From the NCBI GenBank assembly GCA_965279255.1, contig OZ257146.1, positions 806,001 to 870,000 of the forward strand: a DNA stretch of 64,000 nt, given 5' to 3'. Each line of letters begins with the position of its first letter. Position 1 is the first letter of the stretch. The position numbers and the translations under genes are program-made. Below the pieces are notes generated by a model. That model made no database searches. It saw only the letters and a list, made by a program, of their open reading frames with translations, and was not told the origin of the DNA. Below are positions 17,755-26,147 of this stretch, piece after piece. The DNA comes from CAMFLJ01 sp965279255. Its GTDB lineage: Bacteria; Actinomycetota; Acidimicrobiia; Acidimicrobiales; Acidimicrobilacustridaceae.

Positions 17755-18870
17755 ATGAAGTCACGCGCCGCAGTGCTGTTCGAGAGCCCGGGCCGCTACC
17801 AGGTCGTCGACGTCGAGGTCGACGAGCCGAGGGCCCACGAGGTGCTGGTGCGCTACGTCGCCAGCGGCCTGTGCCACAGCGACGTCCACTACCTCGACGG
17901 CAGCCACTCGGGCCCGTTGCCGATGTGCGCCGGGCACGAGGGGGCGGGACTGGTCGAGCAGGTCGGGCCGGGTGTCGTGGGCCTCGCACCGGGCGACCAC
18001 GTCGTGGCGTCGTTCATCCCGAGCTGCGGGCGCTGCCGCTACTGCGCCAAGGGCCGCACCAACCTGTGCCAGCTCGGCGCCCACCTCCAGGTGGGGCCCA
18101 TGCCCGACGGCACCTACCGGATGCACCACGACGGAGCGGACCTCCACCAGTTCCTGCTCATCTCCACCTTCTCCGAGTACGCGGTGGTGTCGGAGACCTC
18201 GCTGGTGAAGGTGCCCGACGACGTGCCGCTCGAGACGGTCTGCCTGCTGGGCTGCGGCGTCGGCACCGGCCTCGGCTCGGCCACCAACTCCGCCGACGTG
18301 CGCCCCGGCGACAACGTGATGGTGCTCGGCGCCGGAGGCGTGGGCATGAGCGCGGTGCAGGGCGCGGCGCTGGCGGGCGCGGCCACGGTGGTCGTGGTCG
18401 ACCCGGTGCCGTTCAAGCGGGAGATGGCCGAGAAGCTCGGTGCCACCCACACCTACGCCGACATCGCCGAGGCCACCGACTTCGTGCGGTCGATCACCGA
18501 CGGGCAGGGAGCGGAGTCGGCGATCCTCTGCATGGGCCAGCCCACAAACGCCGACGTGGGCCTGGCGTTCGACGCGGTGGCCAAGGGCGGCACCGTCGTG
18601 GTCACCGGCATGGCGGCGCTCGCCGAGCCGGCCGCCATCCCCGTCCACCTCCTGATGCTGGCGGGCATGCAGAAGACCATCAAGGGCTCGCTGTTCGGCA
18701 TGTGCAGCCCGCCGGTCGACATCCTGCGCCAGATCGACCTGTACCGGGCCGGGAAGCTCAAGCTCGACGAGATGATCACCCACCGGTACCCGCTCGACGA
18801 CGTGAACGTGGCGGTCGACGACCTGCTCGCCGGCCGCAACATCCGGGGTGTGGTGATGCACGGGGCCTGA
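17755..18870 (+). CDS. NDMA-dependent (mycofactocin-associated type) zinc alcohol dehydrogenase
   Basis: This 371-residue class III-like zinc alcohol dehydrogenase has the catalytic zinc residues C40 and H63 (GLCHSDVHY and CAGHEGAG). The structural zinc lobe is C-x2-C-x2-C-x7-C (SCGRCRYCAKGRTNLC, about 89-104). The Rossmann loop is LGAGGVGMSAVQGA (about 194-207), preceded by the CLLGCGVGTG segment. These features match the Rxyl_3153/MSMEG-type NDMA-dependent ADH family, whose members hold NAD tightly and pass electrons to mycofactocin. No mycofactocin genes are in the window. GGGGGG precedes the ATG by 5 nt. It converges with the next dehydrogenase gene. Confidence 0.85.
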   Translation: MKSRAAVLFESPGRYQVVDVEVDEPRAHEVLVRYVASGLCHSDVHYLDGSHSGPLPMCAGHEGAGLVEQVGPGVVGLAPGDHVVASFIPSCGRCRYCAKGRTNLCQLGAHLQVGPMPDGTYRMHHDGADLHQFLLISTFSEYAVVSETSLVKVPDDVPLETVCLLGCGVGTGLGSATNSADVRPGDNVMVLGAGGVGMSAVQGAALAGAATVVVVDPVPFKREMAEKLGATHTYADIAEATDFVRSITDGQGAESAILCMGQPTNADVGLAFDAVAKGGTVVVTGMAALAEPAAIPVHLLMLAGMQKTIKGSLFGMCSPPVDILRQIDLYRAGKLKLDEMITHRYPLDDVNVAVDDLLAGRNIRGVVMHGA

Positions 18871-18885
18871 CGCCCGGAGAGGACG

Positions 18886-19899
18886 TCAGGCGACGCGCAG
18901 CACGACCTTGCCGACGTGCTCGCCGGCGTTCATCACCCGCACCGCCTCCGCGAGCTCGTCCCAGCCCAGCACGTGGCTGATGGCGGGATGGATGCCGTTG
19001 GCGGCGACCGCGGCGCACAGCTCGCCGAGGGTCGCGGCGCTGCCGGTGGTCACCCCGACCAGGCGGATGTTGCGGGTCATCACCTGGGCGACGGGCACCT
19101 CGGCCGCGCCGACGCCCGAGAGGATGCCGGTCACGGTGACGGTGCCGCCCATGCGCACGGCGCGCACCGAGCGTCCGAGGGTCTCCTGGCCGGCGACGTC
19201 GATCACGAGGTCGGCGCCGCGGCCGCCGGTGAGGGCCCGGACCTCCTTCTCCCAGTCGGGCGTCGTGCGGTAGTTCACCGTGTGGTCGGCGCCGAGCCCG
19301 CGGGCACGCACCAGCTTCTCGTCCGACGACGACGTGGCGATCACGGTGGCGCCGTGGGCCTTGGCCAACTGGACGGCGAGCATCGACACACCGCCGGTGC
19401 CCTGGGTGACGACGATGTCGCCCGGCCGCAGGTCGGCCTCCCGTAGCGAGCTCCACGCCGTGGTGCCGGCGCAGGGGAGGGTGGCGGCCTCCTCGAACGA
19501 CAGGGCGTCGGGGACCGTCACCAGCGCGGCGGCCGGGAAGGCCAGGTGCTGCTGGAGCCAGCCGTCTCCGGTGTCGCCGGGGCACGAGCGCTTGGCGGCC
19601 GGCGTGGGTGACCCCGCGAGCCACGTGGGGTGGAAGGCGCCGATCACCCGGTCACCCACCGCCAGCCCGTGGACGTCGGGGGCGACGGCCACGACCTCAC
19701 CGGCGCCGTCGGTCATCGGCACCCGGGGCCACGGCCCGTCGATGAGCCCCATGAGGTTGACGAGGTCGTGGTAGTTCACCGAGACCGCCCTCACCCGGAC
19801 GAGGGCCTCGCCGGGGCCCGGCTCGGGCACCGGCCGCTGCTCGAGCTCGGGCGGGGCGCCGGGCCCGGCCATGACCATCGCCGCGTTGCTGGAGGGCAT
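18886..19899 (-). CDS. Zinc-independent MDR-family NAD(P)-dependent oxidoreductase
   Basis: This 337-residue medium-chain dehydrogenase/reductase has a GroES-like N-terminal domain with VSVNYHDLVNLMG and MTDGAGEVV. Its Rossmann domain carries TQGTGGVSMLAVQLAKAHGA (about 166-185) and a typical VIDVAGQETL. Structural zinc cysteines are absent, as in the YogA-like or alginate-lyase-adjacent MDR group often annotated as NAD(P)-dependent alcohol dehydrogenase. The substrate is unknown. It is transcribed away from the SDR gene 86 nt away, with which it may share a control region. Confidence 0.82.
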   Translation of the reverse strand: MPSSNAAMVMAGPGAPPELEQRPVPEPGPGEALVRVRAVSVNYHDLVNLMGLIDGPWPRVPMTDGAGEVVAVAPDVHGLAVGDRVIGAFHPTWLAGSPTPAAKRSCPGDTGDGWLQQHLAFPAAALVTVPDALSFEEAATLPCAGTTAWSSLREADLRPGDIVVTQGTGGVSMLAVQLAKAHGATVIATSSSDEKLVRARGLGADHTVNYRTTPDWEKEVRALTGGRGADLVIDVAGQETLGRSVRAVRMGGTVTVTGILSGVGAAEVPVAQVMTRNIRLVGVTTGSAATLGELCAAVAANGIHPAISHVLGWDELAEAVRVMNAGEHVGKVVLRVA

Positions 19900-19985
19900 C
19901 GGCGCACACCGTACTGTCGGGGCCCGGCGGCGCCGGGGGGCGCCGGGGCGATCGGGCCCGTACCGCAGCCAGGAGGCGCACCGCC

Positions 19986-20759
19986 ATGAACCGCGACGAC
20001 GTGAACCAGCTCTTCGACCTGACCGCTCGCACCGCGATCATCACCGGTGGCACCCGGGGCATCGGCCGGGCGATGGCCGAGGCCTTCGCCGCCGTCGGGG
20101 CCAACGTGGTGGTGGCCTCCCGCAAGGCCGACGCCTGTGCCGAGACCGAGGCGGCGTTGCGGGCCCAGGGCGCTCAGGCTCTCGGTGTCCCCACCCACAT
20201 GGGCGAGCTCGAGCAGCTCAAGGCCCTGGTCGACACCACCGTCGACCGCTTCGGTGGCATCGACATCGTGGTCAACAACGCGGCCAACCCACTGCAGATG
20301 CCCCTCGACTCGGTCACCCCCGAGGCGTGGGACAAGTCGTTCTCGGTGAACCTCAGAGGGCCGATCTTCCTGTCCCAGGCGGCGCTGCCCCACCTGAAGC
20401 AGAGCGCCCACGCCGCCATCCTGAACGTGATCACCGTGGGCGCGCTCACCCATGCGCCGGGCACGTCGATGTACGCCGGCGGCAAGGCGGCGCTGCTGGC
20501 CTTCACCCGCAACATGGCGGCGGAGTGGGCCCCTCACGGCGTGCGGGTCAACGCGCTCGCCCCCGGCACGGTGAACACCGACATGGTGCGCAACACCGGG
20601 CCCGAGGCGGTGGAGCGCATGAAGGAGATCAGCTTCCAGAAGCGGATCGCCGAGGCCGACGAGATGGTCGGGCCCGCCCTGCTGCTCGTCTCCGATGCCG
20701 GGAGCTACGTCACCGGCCACATGATCGTCGCCGACGGCGGGTACGCCGTCGCCCGTTAG
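19986..20759 (+). CDS. Short-chain dehydrogenase/reductase (SDR)
   Basis: This 257-residue classical SDR has the cofactor motif TGGTRGIGRAMAEAF (about 20-34), the NNAAN motif (about 95) and the active-site tyrosine/lysine YAGGK (about 161-165). The position usually held by the catalytic Ser, 13 residues before the Tyr, reads Thr (NVITVGAL), which some SDRs tolerate. The C-terminal GHMIVADGGYAVAR is the standard end. The arginine after the first Gly-rich motif and ASRK after strand 2 favour NADPH. A GGAGG-type site (CAGGAGGCG) precedes the ATG. The substrate is not predictable. Confidence 0.87.
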   Translation: MNRDDVNQLFDLTARTAIITGGTRGIGRAMAEAFAAVGANVVVASRKADACAETEAALRAQGAQALGVPTHMGELEQLKALVDTTVDRFGGIDIVVNNAANPLQMPLDSVTPEAWDKSFSVNLRGPIFLSQAALPHLKQSAHAAILNVITVGALTHAPGTSMYAGGKAALLAFTRNMAAEWAPHGVRVNALAPGTVNTDMVRNTGPEAVERMKEISFQKRIAEADEMVGPALLLVSDAGSYVTGHMIVADGGYAVAR

Positions 20760-20771
20760 CCGGCGAAGGGG

Positions 20772-21557
20772 TCAGCCCCGTCGGCGTCGCACCAGGACCT
20801 CCTGGGCGATCGTCGCCACGTGGCGGCCGTCGGCCGAGTAGACCCGCCCGTAGGTGAGGGCCCGGTCGCCCACGACCCGGTCACACGAGAACGCGTGGAG
20901 GTGCCACTGGTCGGGGTCGACCCGTTCGTGGAACCAGACCGTGTGGTCGAGGCTCACCATGAACCACTGGCGGTCGAACTCCTCGACCGAGCCGCCGGGC
21001 TCGAGCATGAGGCATCGCACGGCGTCGGTGGGGACGTCGTCGGACAGGAAGGCGAAGGCGGCGGCGCCGTGATCGCCCACGTTCTCGCGGAGGCGCAGCC
21101 ACTCGAACACCTCGCCGCTGCCGAAGTCGAAGGGCAGCAGGCGGCGCTCGAACAGGTCGGTCCAGGCGTCGTCACTCCCGGCGTCCGGGCCGGCGACGTC
21201 GGGCATCGGCACCCGGGTGAGCGAGGGCCCGTCGGTGGGCCTCGTGAACGACGCCTCGAGGTTGAGGATGGCCCCGATGGCCTGACGGGCGACGACACGA
21301 CGGGTGGTGAAGGACTTGCCGTTGCGGAGGCGGTCGACCTCGTAGCGCACCGGCTCGTCGTGGTCGCCCGGGCGGATGAAGTAGGCCCGCAGGGAGTGCG
21401 GCTCCATGGGCTCGTCGCCCAGGCTCAGGATGGCGGCGCGCAGGGCCTGGGCCACGATCTGGCCGCCGTAGAGGCCACCCCACGGGTACTGCGGCCCGCT
21501 GCCGACGTAGGTGTCGACGCCGTGCGGCTCGAGGTGGAGGATGTCGCTCGTCGGCAT
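20772..21557 (-). CDS. Acyl-CoA thioesterase II (TesB-like, double hotdog)
   Basis: This 261-residue double-hotdog acyl-CoA thioesterase starts with a domain showing LYGGQIVAQALRAA (about 29-42) and HSLRAYFIRPGD. The second domain has SLDHTVWFHERVDPDQWHLH (about 205-224), where the Asp of SLDH belongs to the TesB catalytic Asp-Gln-Thr/Ser set, and ends GRHVATIAQEVLVR. It would hydrolyse acyl-CoA to free acid and CoA in the cytosol, in keeping with the lipid-type genes nearby. The ATG at 21557 fits the family; the frame is open further upstream but not family-like. It lies 88 nt downstream of the hypothetical gene on the same strand. Confidence 0.87.
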   Translation of the reverse strand: MPTSDILHLEPHGVDTYVGSGPQYPWGGLYGGQIVAQALRAAILSLGDEPMEPHSLRAYFIRPGDHDEPVRYEVDRLRNGKSFTTRRVVARQAIGAILNLEASFTRPTDGPSLTRVPMPDVAGPDAGSDDAWTDLFERRLLPFDFGSGEVFEWLRLRENVGDHGAAAFAFLSDDVPTDAVRCLMLEPGGSVEEFDRQWFMVSLDHTVWFHERVDPDQWHLHAFSCDRVVGDRALTYGRVYSADGRHVATIAQEVLVRRRRG

Positions 21558-21645
21558 CGGGTCAGTCTCGCCTGTCGGCCGCCGCAGCGGCGACGTCGCT
21601 CCGTCACCGTTCGCCGGGTCTGATCCGGCCTCGCCGGTGGGTGGC

Positions 21646-22773
21646 TCAGGGGGCAACGGCGTCGGGGCGGTCGAAGCCCGCCGGCAGGTAGAGGCCCATG
21701 CAGAGGTTCTCCCACATGCCGTGGCCGACGCGGCCGTCGTTCGTCTCGAAGCGGGAGAGGGTCTCGTTGAGCCATGCCAGGTGATGGCGCTCGGTCGGCG
21801 CACCGATCGGGTCGACCAGCCCCTCGACCTTGGTCTCCGCGCCCTGCCAGACGCCGTGGCCCCAGGTGCCGTCCCAGTGGTAGCCCGAGCCCGACTTCAG
21901 GTACACGGTGCGCAGCGGGGTGGCGGTGATGCGGAGCGGTGAGGCGCCGTCGCCGCTGAACCAGATCGTCCCCTGGCGGACCTCACGGGTGCCGGGGTGG
22001 TACTCGATGTCGATCTCCGGGCGGCCGAGGTGCTCGTCGGGACGGTCGGAGCCGAGCGACCAGAGCAGCACGGCCTCCTCCTGGACCCGGCGACCGGCGT
22101 GGTCGTTGTCGATCGTGATCTTGATCATGTGGTCGTCGAACTGGATGGGCAGCCAGTTGTGCAGGAAGCCCATCGAGCCCGACGGGTCGAACTTGGCCTG
22201 GATGCCCTTGGGCTCCGGCTCGCCGATCGGGCGGATGCCCCAGCTGCGGTCGCGGGCACCGCGCCAGGTGTCGGGGGTGACCTCGTACGTGCGTCCCCCG
22301 ACCTCGAGGGTGCCGGTCCAGGCGCCGACCTGGGCGTAGCGGAAGGTGTCCTGGGTGATGCGGGTGCCGGCCCGGCTGATGGTCTTGGGCTCGGCCAGCG
22401 CCTCGGTGGTCGCGTCGAAGCGCAGGTCGTAGGCGACGCCCCACTCGTTGGGCTCGCAGACCAGGCGCAGCGAGCGCAGGCCCTCGACGACCTCGACCCG
22501 TAGCGGCCCGACACCGGTGTCGAGGCGGTCGGAGCCGAGCTCCCGTGACGCCCGCACCGTGGTCTGCACGTCGTCGTGGGCGATGGTGACGAAGGCGTCG
22601 GTGACGCCGAGGTTCGGGTACTGGCCGAGGCCGGCCACGAGGAACAGCTCGTCGCCGGGCCCGTGGAGGTTGAAGTAGTAGCGGTCGTAGAAGTTCCGGT
22701 CGGGGGTGTAGACGGTGTCGACCGGCTCCGGGAACTGGTGGGTCAGGTACTCGTCCAACCGGCTCAGCGGCAT
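21646..22773 (-). CDS. Conserved actinobacterial protein of unknown function (lipocalin/CrtC-like beta protein?)
   Basis: This 375-residue soluble protein has no signal peptide and no membrane segment. It is rich in beta-strand patterns and aromatic residues, for example NFYDRYYFNLHGPGD near residue 27, RDRSWGIRPIGEPEP near 173, MGFLHNWLPIQFDDHMIK near 200 and SGYHWDGTWGHGVW near 315. Similar proteins are common next to lipid-metabolism genes in mycobacteria and Acidimicrobiia. The pattern of two related beta halves recalls CrtC/AttH-like lipocalin folds, but that is only an impression. The ATG at 22773 follows a GGGGAGACGAG purine run. It may be co-transcribed with the thioesterase gene. Confidence 0.7.
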   Translation of the reverse strand: MPLSRLDEYLTHQFPEPVDTVYTPDRNFYDRYYFNLHGPGDELFLVAGLGQYPNLGVTDAFVTIAHDDVQTTVRASRELGSDRLDTGVGPLRVEVVEGLRSLRLVCEPNEWGVAYDLRFDATTEALAEPKTISRAGTRITQDTFRYAQVGAWTGTLEVGGRTYEVTPDTWRGARDRSWGIRPIGEPEPKGIQAKFDPSGSMGFLHNWLPIQFDDHMIKITIDNDHAGRRVQEEAVLLWSLGSDRPDEHLGRPEIDIEYHPGTREVRQGTIWFSGDGASPLRITATPLRTVYLKSGSGYHWDGTWGHGVWQGAETKVEGLVDPIGAPTERHHLAWLNETLSRFETNDGRVGHGMWENLCMGLYLPAGFDRPDAVAP

Positions 22774-22889
22774 CTCTCGTCTCCCCTGGGGCCTCGGCGG
22801 ACCGCCCGCCGTCGACGGGCTGTGTCTACCAGCCCCTGGCGATCGGGCTCCCGAGGGGAACGGTTTCGTCCCGGGTTGTCGTCGCCCCG

Positions 22890-22895
22890 TAGCCT
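22890..22895 (+). promoter_or_regulatory. Candidate -10 element for leaderless metG transcript
   Basis: TAGCCT lies 7 nt upstream of the metG GTG with no Shine-Dalgarno between, the spacing expected if transcription starts at the start codon. No clear -35 is seen. Confidence 0.5.
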
Positions 22896-22902
22896 TGACC
22901 CC

Positions 22903-24423
22903 GTGTCAGAACCCTTCTACGTGACCACCCCGATCTATTACGTGAACGACGTGCCCCACATCGGGCACGCCTACACGACGGTCACCGCCGACGCCCTCGC
23001 CCGCTGGCACCGCCTCCTCGGCGACGACGTCTTCTTCCTCACCGGCACCGACGAGCACGGCCTCAAGGTGCAGCGCTCCGCCGAGGCCAACGGCATCACC
23101 GCCCAGGAGCAGGCCGACATCACCAGCGCCCGCTTCCGTGAGGTGTGGGAGCTGCTCGGCATCAGCAACGACGACTTCATCCGCACCACCGAGCCGCGCC
23201 ACAAGGAGTCGGTTCAGGCCTTCATGCAGGCCATCCACGACAACGGCTGGATCCGCAAGGGCACCTACGCCGGCCTCTACTGCGTGCCGTGCGAGGCCTA
23301 TTACACCGAGGCCGACCTGATCGACGGCAACTGCCCGATCCACGGCAGGCCGGTCGAGTGGCTCGAGGAGGACAACTGGTTCTTCGAGCTCTCGAAGTTC
23401 ACCCAGCCCCTCCTCGACTGGTACGAGGCCCACCCCGACTTCGTGCAGCCCGAGGGCAAGCGCAACGAGGCGCTCGGCATCATCCGCCAGGGCCTCGAGG
23501 ACGTCTCGGTCTCCCGCACCTCCATCACGTGGGGCGTGCCGGTGCCGTGGGACGAAGGCCACGTCTTCTACGTCTGGTACGACGCGCTCATCAACTACGC
23601 CACCGCCGTGGGCTACGGCTCCGACCCCGACCGCTTCGAGACGTGGTGGCCGGTGGTGCACCACCTGATCGGCAAGGACATCCTGCGGTTCCACTGCGTG
23701 TACTGGCCCGCCATGTGCCTGGCCGCCGGCATCGAGCCGCCCAGCAAGGTCGCCGTCCACGGCTTCCTGCTCGTCGGTGGCGAGAAGATGTCGAAGACCA
23801 GCCTCAACCAGATCTTCCCGGCCGACCTCGTGGCCGACTTCGGCGTCGACGGGTTCCGCTACCACTTCCTGCGCGACAACCCCTTCGGCCCCGACGGCGA
23901 CTTCTCCTACGAGGGCATGGTCAACCGCTTCAACACCGACCTGGCCAACAACCTCGGCAACCTGCTGTCACGGGTGGCCACGGTCGTGGGCAAGAAGTGC
24001 GGGGGAGTGGGCCCGGCTCCCGCTCCCGACTCGCCCCTCGCCGCCGTGGCGGCCGAGGCCTACGCCGAGACCGCCGCGGGCTGGGCCAACATCGCCCCGA
24101 GCCTCGCCCTCGAGGCCACCTGGAAGCTCATCGGGGCGGCCAACGCCCACCTCGAGACCAACGAGCCCTGGAAGATGGAGCCGGGCCCCGAGCTCGACGC
24201 CGTCATGGGCGACGCCCTCGAGGTCCTGCGCCTCGTCGCCATCCTCGCCACGCCCGCCATGCCCTCGATCTGCGAGCAGGTCTGGGCGCGGATCGGCCTG
24301 CCCGGGGTGCCCGGTGAGCAGCGCCTCCCCGAGGCGGCGGCGTGGGGTGGCTACCCCGGTGGTCTGCCGGTGGTGAAGGGCGATCCGCTCTTCCCCCGCA
24401 TGACCGTGCCCAAGGCCGACTGA
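22903..24423 (+). CDS. metG: Methionyl-tRNA synthetase
   Basis: This 506-residue class Ia aminoacyl-tRNA synthetase charges tRNA-Met. The HIGH motif is PHIGHAYTT (about 16-24), the zinc-knuckle region has CVPCEAYY and CPIHG (about 127-150), and the signature loop is GGEKMSKTSLNQI (about 291-303). The connective peptide is the shorter single-knuckle type, and there is no C-terminal EMAP-like tRNA-binding domain, consistent with the length. GTG 22903 gives the usual start just before FYVTTPIYYVND. tatD follows after 20 nt, forming the first two genes of the metG-tatD-rpf-rsmA-ispE actinobacterial cluster. Confidence 0.97.
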   Translation: MSEPFYVTTPIYYVNDVPHIGHAYTTVTADALARWHRLLGDDVFFLTGTDEHGLKVQRSAEANGITAQEQADITSARFREVWELLGISNDDFIRTTEPRHKESVQAFMQAIHDNGWIRKGTYAGLYCVPCEAYYTEADLIDGNCPIHGRPVEWLEEDNWFFELSKFTQPLLDWYEAHPDFVQPEGKRNEALGIIRQGLEDVSVSRTSITWGVPVPWDEGHVFYVWYDALINYATAVGYGSDPDRFETWWPVVHHLIGKDILRFHCVYWPAMCLAAGIEPPSKVAVHGFLLVGGEKMSKTSLNQIFPADLVADFGVDGFRYHFLRDNPFGPDGDFSYEGMVNRFNTDLANNLGNLLSRVATVVGKKCGGVGPAPAPDSPLAAVAAEAYAETAAGWANIAPSLALEATWKLIGAANAHLETNEPWKMEPGPELDAVMGDALEVLRLVAILATPAMPSICEQVWARIGLPGVPGEQRLPEAAAWGGYPGGLPVVKGDPLFPRMTVPKAD

Positions 24424-24443
24424 GCCGGCCCGGGACGATCGCC

Positions 24444-25211
24444 GTGGCCCTGCGCTGGACCGACGACCACTGCCACCTCGACCTCACCGCCGAGCGGGGC
24501 CCGTCGGCCGACGGGGCCGTGGCCGCGGCGCGGGCGGCGGGCGTCGAGCGGCTGATCACGGTGGGCACCGACCTGGCGTCGTCGCGCACGGCCATCGAGG
24601 TCGCCCGGGGCCGTGAGGGCGTGTGGGCCACCGCCGGCGTGCACCCCCACGACGCCAAGGACGGCTGGGACGGCATCGAAGCCCTCCTCGCCGAGCCCGA
24701 GGTCGTGGCCGTGGGGGAGTGCGGGCTCGACTACCACTACGACCACTCCCCCCGCGAGGTGCAGCGGCAGGCGTTCGCCGCCCAGATCGCGCTGGCCCAC
24801 GCCCACGACCTGGCCCTCGTGGTCCACACCCGCGAGGCCTGGGAGGACACCTTCGACATCCTCGGGGCCGAGGGCGTGCCCGCCCGCACCGTGATCCACT
24901 GCTTCACCGGGGGCCCCGACGAGGCCCGGCGCTGCCTCGACCTCGGCGCCCACCTGTCGTTCAGCGGCGTCGTCACGTTCAAGGGTGCACCCGAGGTCCG
25001 CGAGGCCGTCGAGCTGTGCCCGCTCGACCGGCTGCTGGTCGAGACCGACTCGCCCTTCCTGGCCCCGGTGCCCCACCGGGGCCGACCCAACCAGCCGGCG
25101 TTCGTCACCCTGGTCGGCGAGACCGTCGCCGACGTCAAACACGTCCAGCTGGCGGCGGTCGCCGAGGCCACCTGGGCCAACGCTGCCCGCGTGTACGGCC
25201 TGCCCGACTGA
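24444..25211 (+). CDS. tatD: TatD-family metal-dependent deoxyribonuclease
   Basis: This 255-residue TatD/YcfH-type TIM barrel has the N-terminal metal pair TDDHCHLDL (about 5-13), AGVHPHDAKD, VAVGECGLDYHYDHS (metal Glu), VVHTREAWEDT, VIHCFTGGPDE and the late ETDSPFLAPVPHRGRPN. All the usual ligands are present, so it should be an active Mg-dependent DNase/exonuclease of the cytosol. The GTG start at 24444 lies 20 nt after metG. A perfect 12-bp hairpin 38 nt after the stop probably ends the metG-tatD transcript. Confidence 0.93.
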   Translation: MALRWTDDHCHLDLTAERGPSADGAVAAARAAGVERLITVGTDLASSRTAIEVARGREGVWATAGVHPHDAKDGWDGIEALLAEPEVVAVGECGLDYHYDHSPREVQRQAFAAQIALAHAHDLALVVHTREAWEDTFDILGAEGVPARTVIHCFTGGPDEARRCLDLGAHLSFSGVVTFKGAPEVREAVELCPLDRLLVETDSPFLAPVPHRGRPNQPAFVTLVGETVADVKHVQLAAVAEATWANAARVYGLPD

Positions 25212-25249
25212 GCCCGCACCCGGGCGCCGGGCACGACCTCGAATCGGGC

Positions 25250-25293
25250 AACCCTCGACCTCCCCTCGAGGTCTCCAGCTCAGGTCGAGGGTT
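25250..25293 (+). terminator. 12-bp perfect hairpin after tatD
   Basis: AACCCTCGACCT at 25250-25261 pairs without mismatch with 25282-25293 around a 20-nt loop. It lies between tatD and the rpf-type promoter, so termination of metG-tatD is the likely role. Confidence 0.65.
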
Positions 25294-25360
25294 CCCGTCG
25301 ACCTCCACGAACGGTGGAGTTTTCGGCGCCGTGACAGGTGTCTCGACGACATGTCGAAAG

Positions 25361-25389
25361 TTGCAGTTGTGTTGCGAGACGCCTAGGTT
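25361..25389 (+). promoter_or_regulatory. Candidate promoter of the rpf-like gene
   Basis: TTGCAG at 25361-25366 and TAGGTT at 25384-25389 are separated by 17 nt, a good primary-sigma arrangement for actinobacteria. A start near 25396 would leave about 40 nt of leader before GTG 25438. Confidence 0.5.
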
Positions 25390-25437
25390 GCCGGGACGGC
25401 TCCGGGCGGAGTTGGCACGACGAGCGCACCCTCGCGG

Positions 25438-26130
25438 GTGTTCTCGGCGGCACTTCGTCCACGCCAGGACCTTGTCGCCGAGAGAAGAGACGTAGCTCTG
25501 AACGCCTCCTTGCACCCGACGCAGCGCCGGCTCGTGATCGCCCTCGTGGTGACCCTGGCCGTCCTGCCGCTCCTCGTGCTCGACCTCATGGGTGGGCACG
25601 GTGGCAAGGCGTCGGATGTCTCGGCGGTCGACACCGAGGTGCCGGAGCCCAGCATGGTCGTGGCGGTCAGCCCGTCCGAGGCCCCCGCGTCCACCGAGCC
25701 GTCCACCACGGTCACCACCGCCGCCCCGGCCACCACCGACACCACGGCGGCGCCGAAGGCGACCACCACCACGACCGCCCCCAAGGCGGCCAAGGCCCAG
25801 GCCACGACCACCACGGCGGCCCCCAAGGTGGCGGCACCCGCTCCGGCGCCCCCGTCCGGCCCGGTGCCCACCGCCTCCGAGGCCAACTTCCTGGCCTGCG
25901 TGCGCCAGCGTGAGTCGCACGGCGACTACACCGCCGTCGATCCCACCGGCACCTACATGGGCGCCTACCAGATCTACCAGGGCGGCTGGGACGCCGTGGC
26001 CCGCAGCATCGGGCGCAACGACCTCGTCGGCGTGAAGCCCAACCGGGCCGCCCCGGCCGACCAGGACACCATCGCCCTGGCCATGCTCCGCCAGTACGGC
26101 CGGGCCCCCTGGGGCGGGGCCTGCGGCTGA
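25438..26130 (+). CDS. Membrane-anchored resuscitation-promoting-factor-like (transglycosylase-like) protein
   Basis: This 230-residue protein acts on peptidoglycan outside the membrane. It has a basic N-terminus and one hydrophobic segment (about 30-52). A long linker of Thr, Ala, Lys and Pro (about 78-145) follows, then a small lysozyme-like Rpf domain with the catalytic glutamate in CVRQRESHGDY and the fold marker GAYQIYQGGWDAVA. A second Cys in the final residues can pair with the first. It occupies the place of rpfB between tatD and rsmA but lacks the DUF348 and G5 domains. The GTG start at 25438 is the best available but has no Shine-Dalgarno. TTG 25510 is a weaker alternative. Confidence 0.75.
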   Translation: MFSAALRPRQDLVAERRDVALNASLHPTQRRLVIALVVTLAVLPLLVLDLMGGHGGKASDVSAVDTEVPEPSMVVAVSPSEAPASTEPSTTVTTAAPATTDTTAAPKATTTTTAPKAAKAQATTTTAAPKVAAPAPAPPSGPVPTASEANFLACVRQRESHGDYTAVDPTGTYMGAYQIYQGGWDAVARSIGRNDLVGVKPNRAAPADQDTIALAMLRQYGRAPWGGACG

Positions 26131-26135
26131 CGCCG

Positions 26136-26141
26136 TAGCCT
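26136..26141 (+). promoter_or_regulatory. Candidate -10 element for leaderless rsmA transcript
   Basis: TAGCCT ends 6 nt before the rsmA GTG. It lies only 5 nt after the rpf-like stop, and no Shine-Dalgarno is seen, so rsmA may have its own leaderless start besides any read-through. Confidence 0.45.
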
Positions 26142-26147
26142 CCGGCG

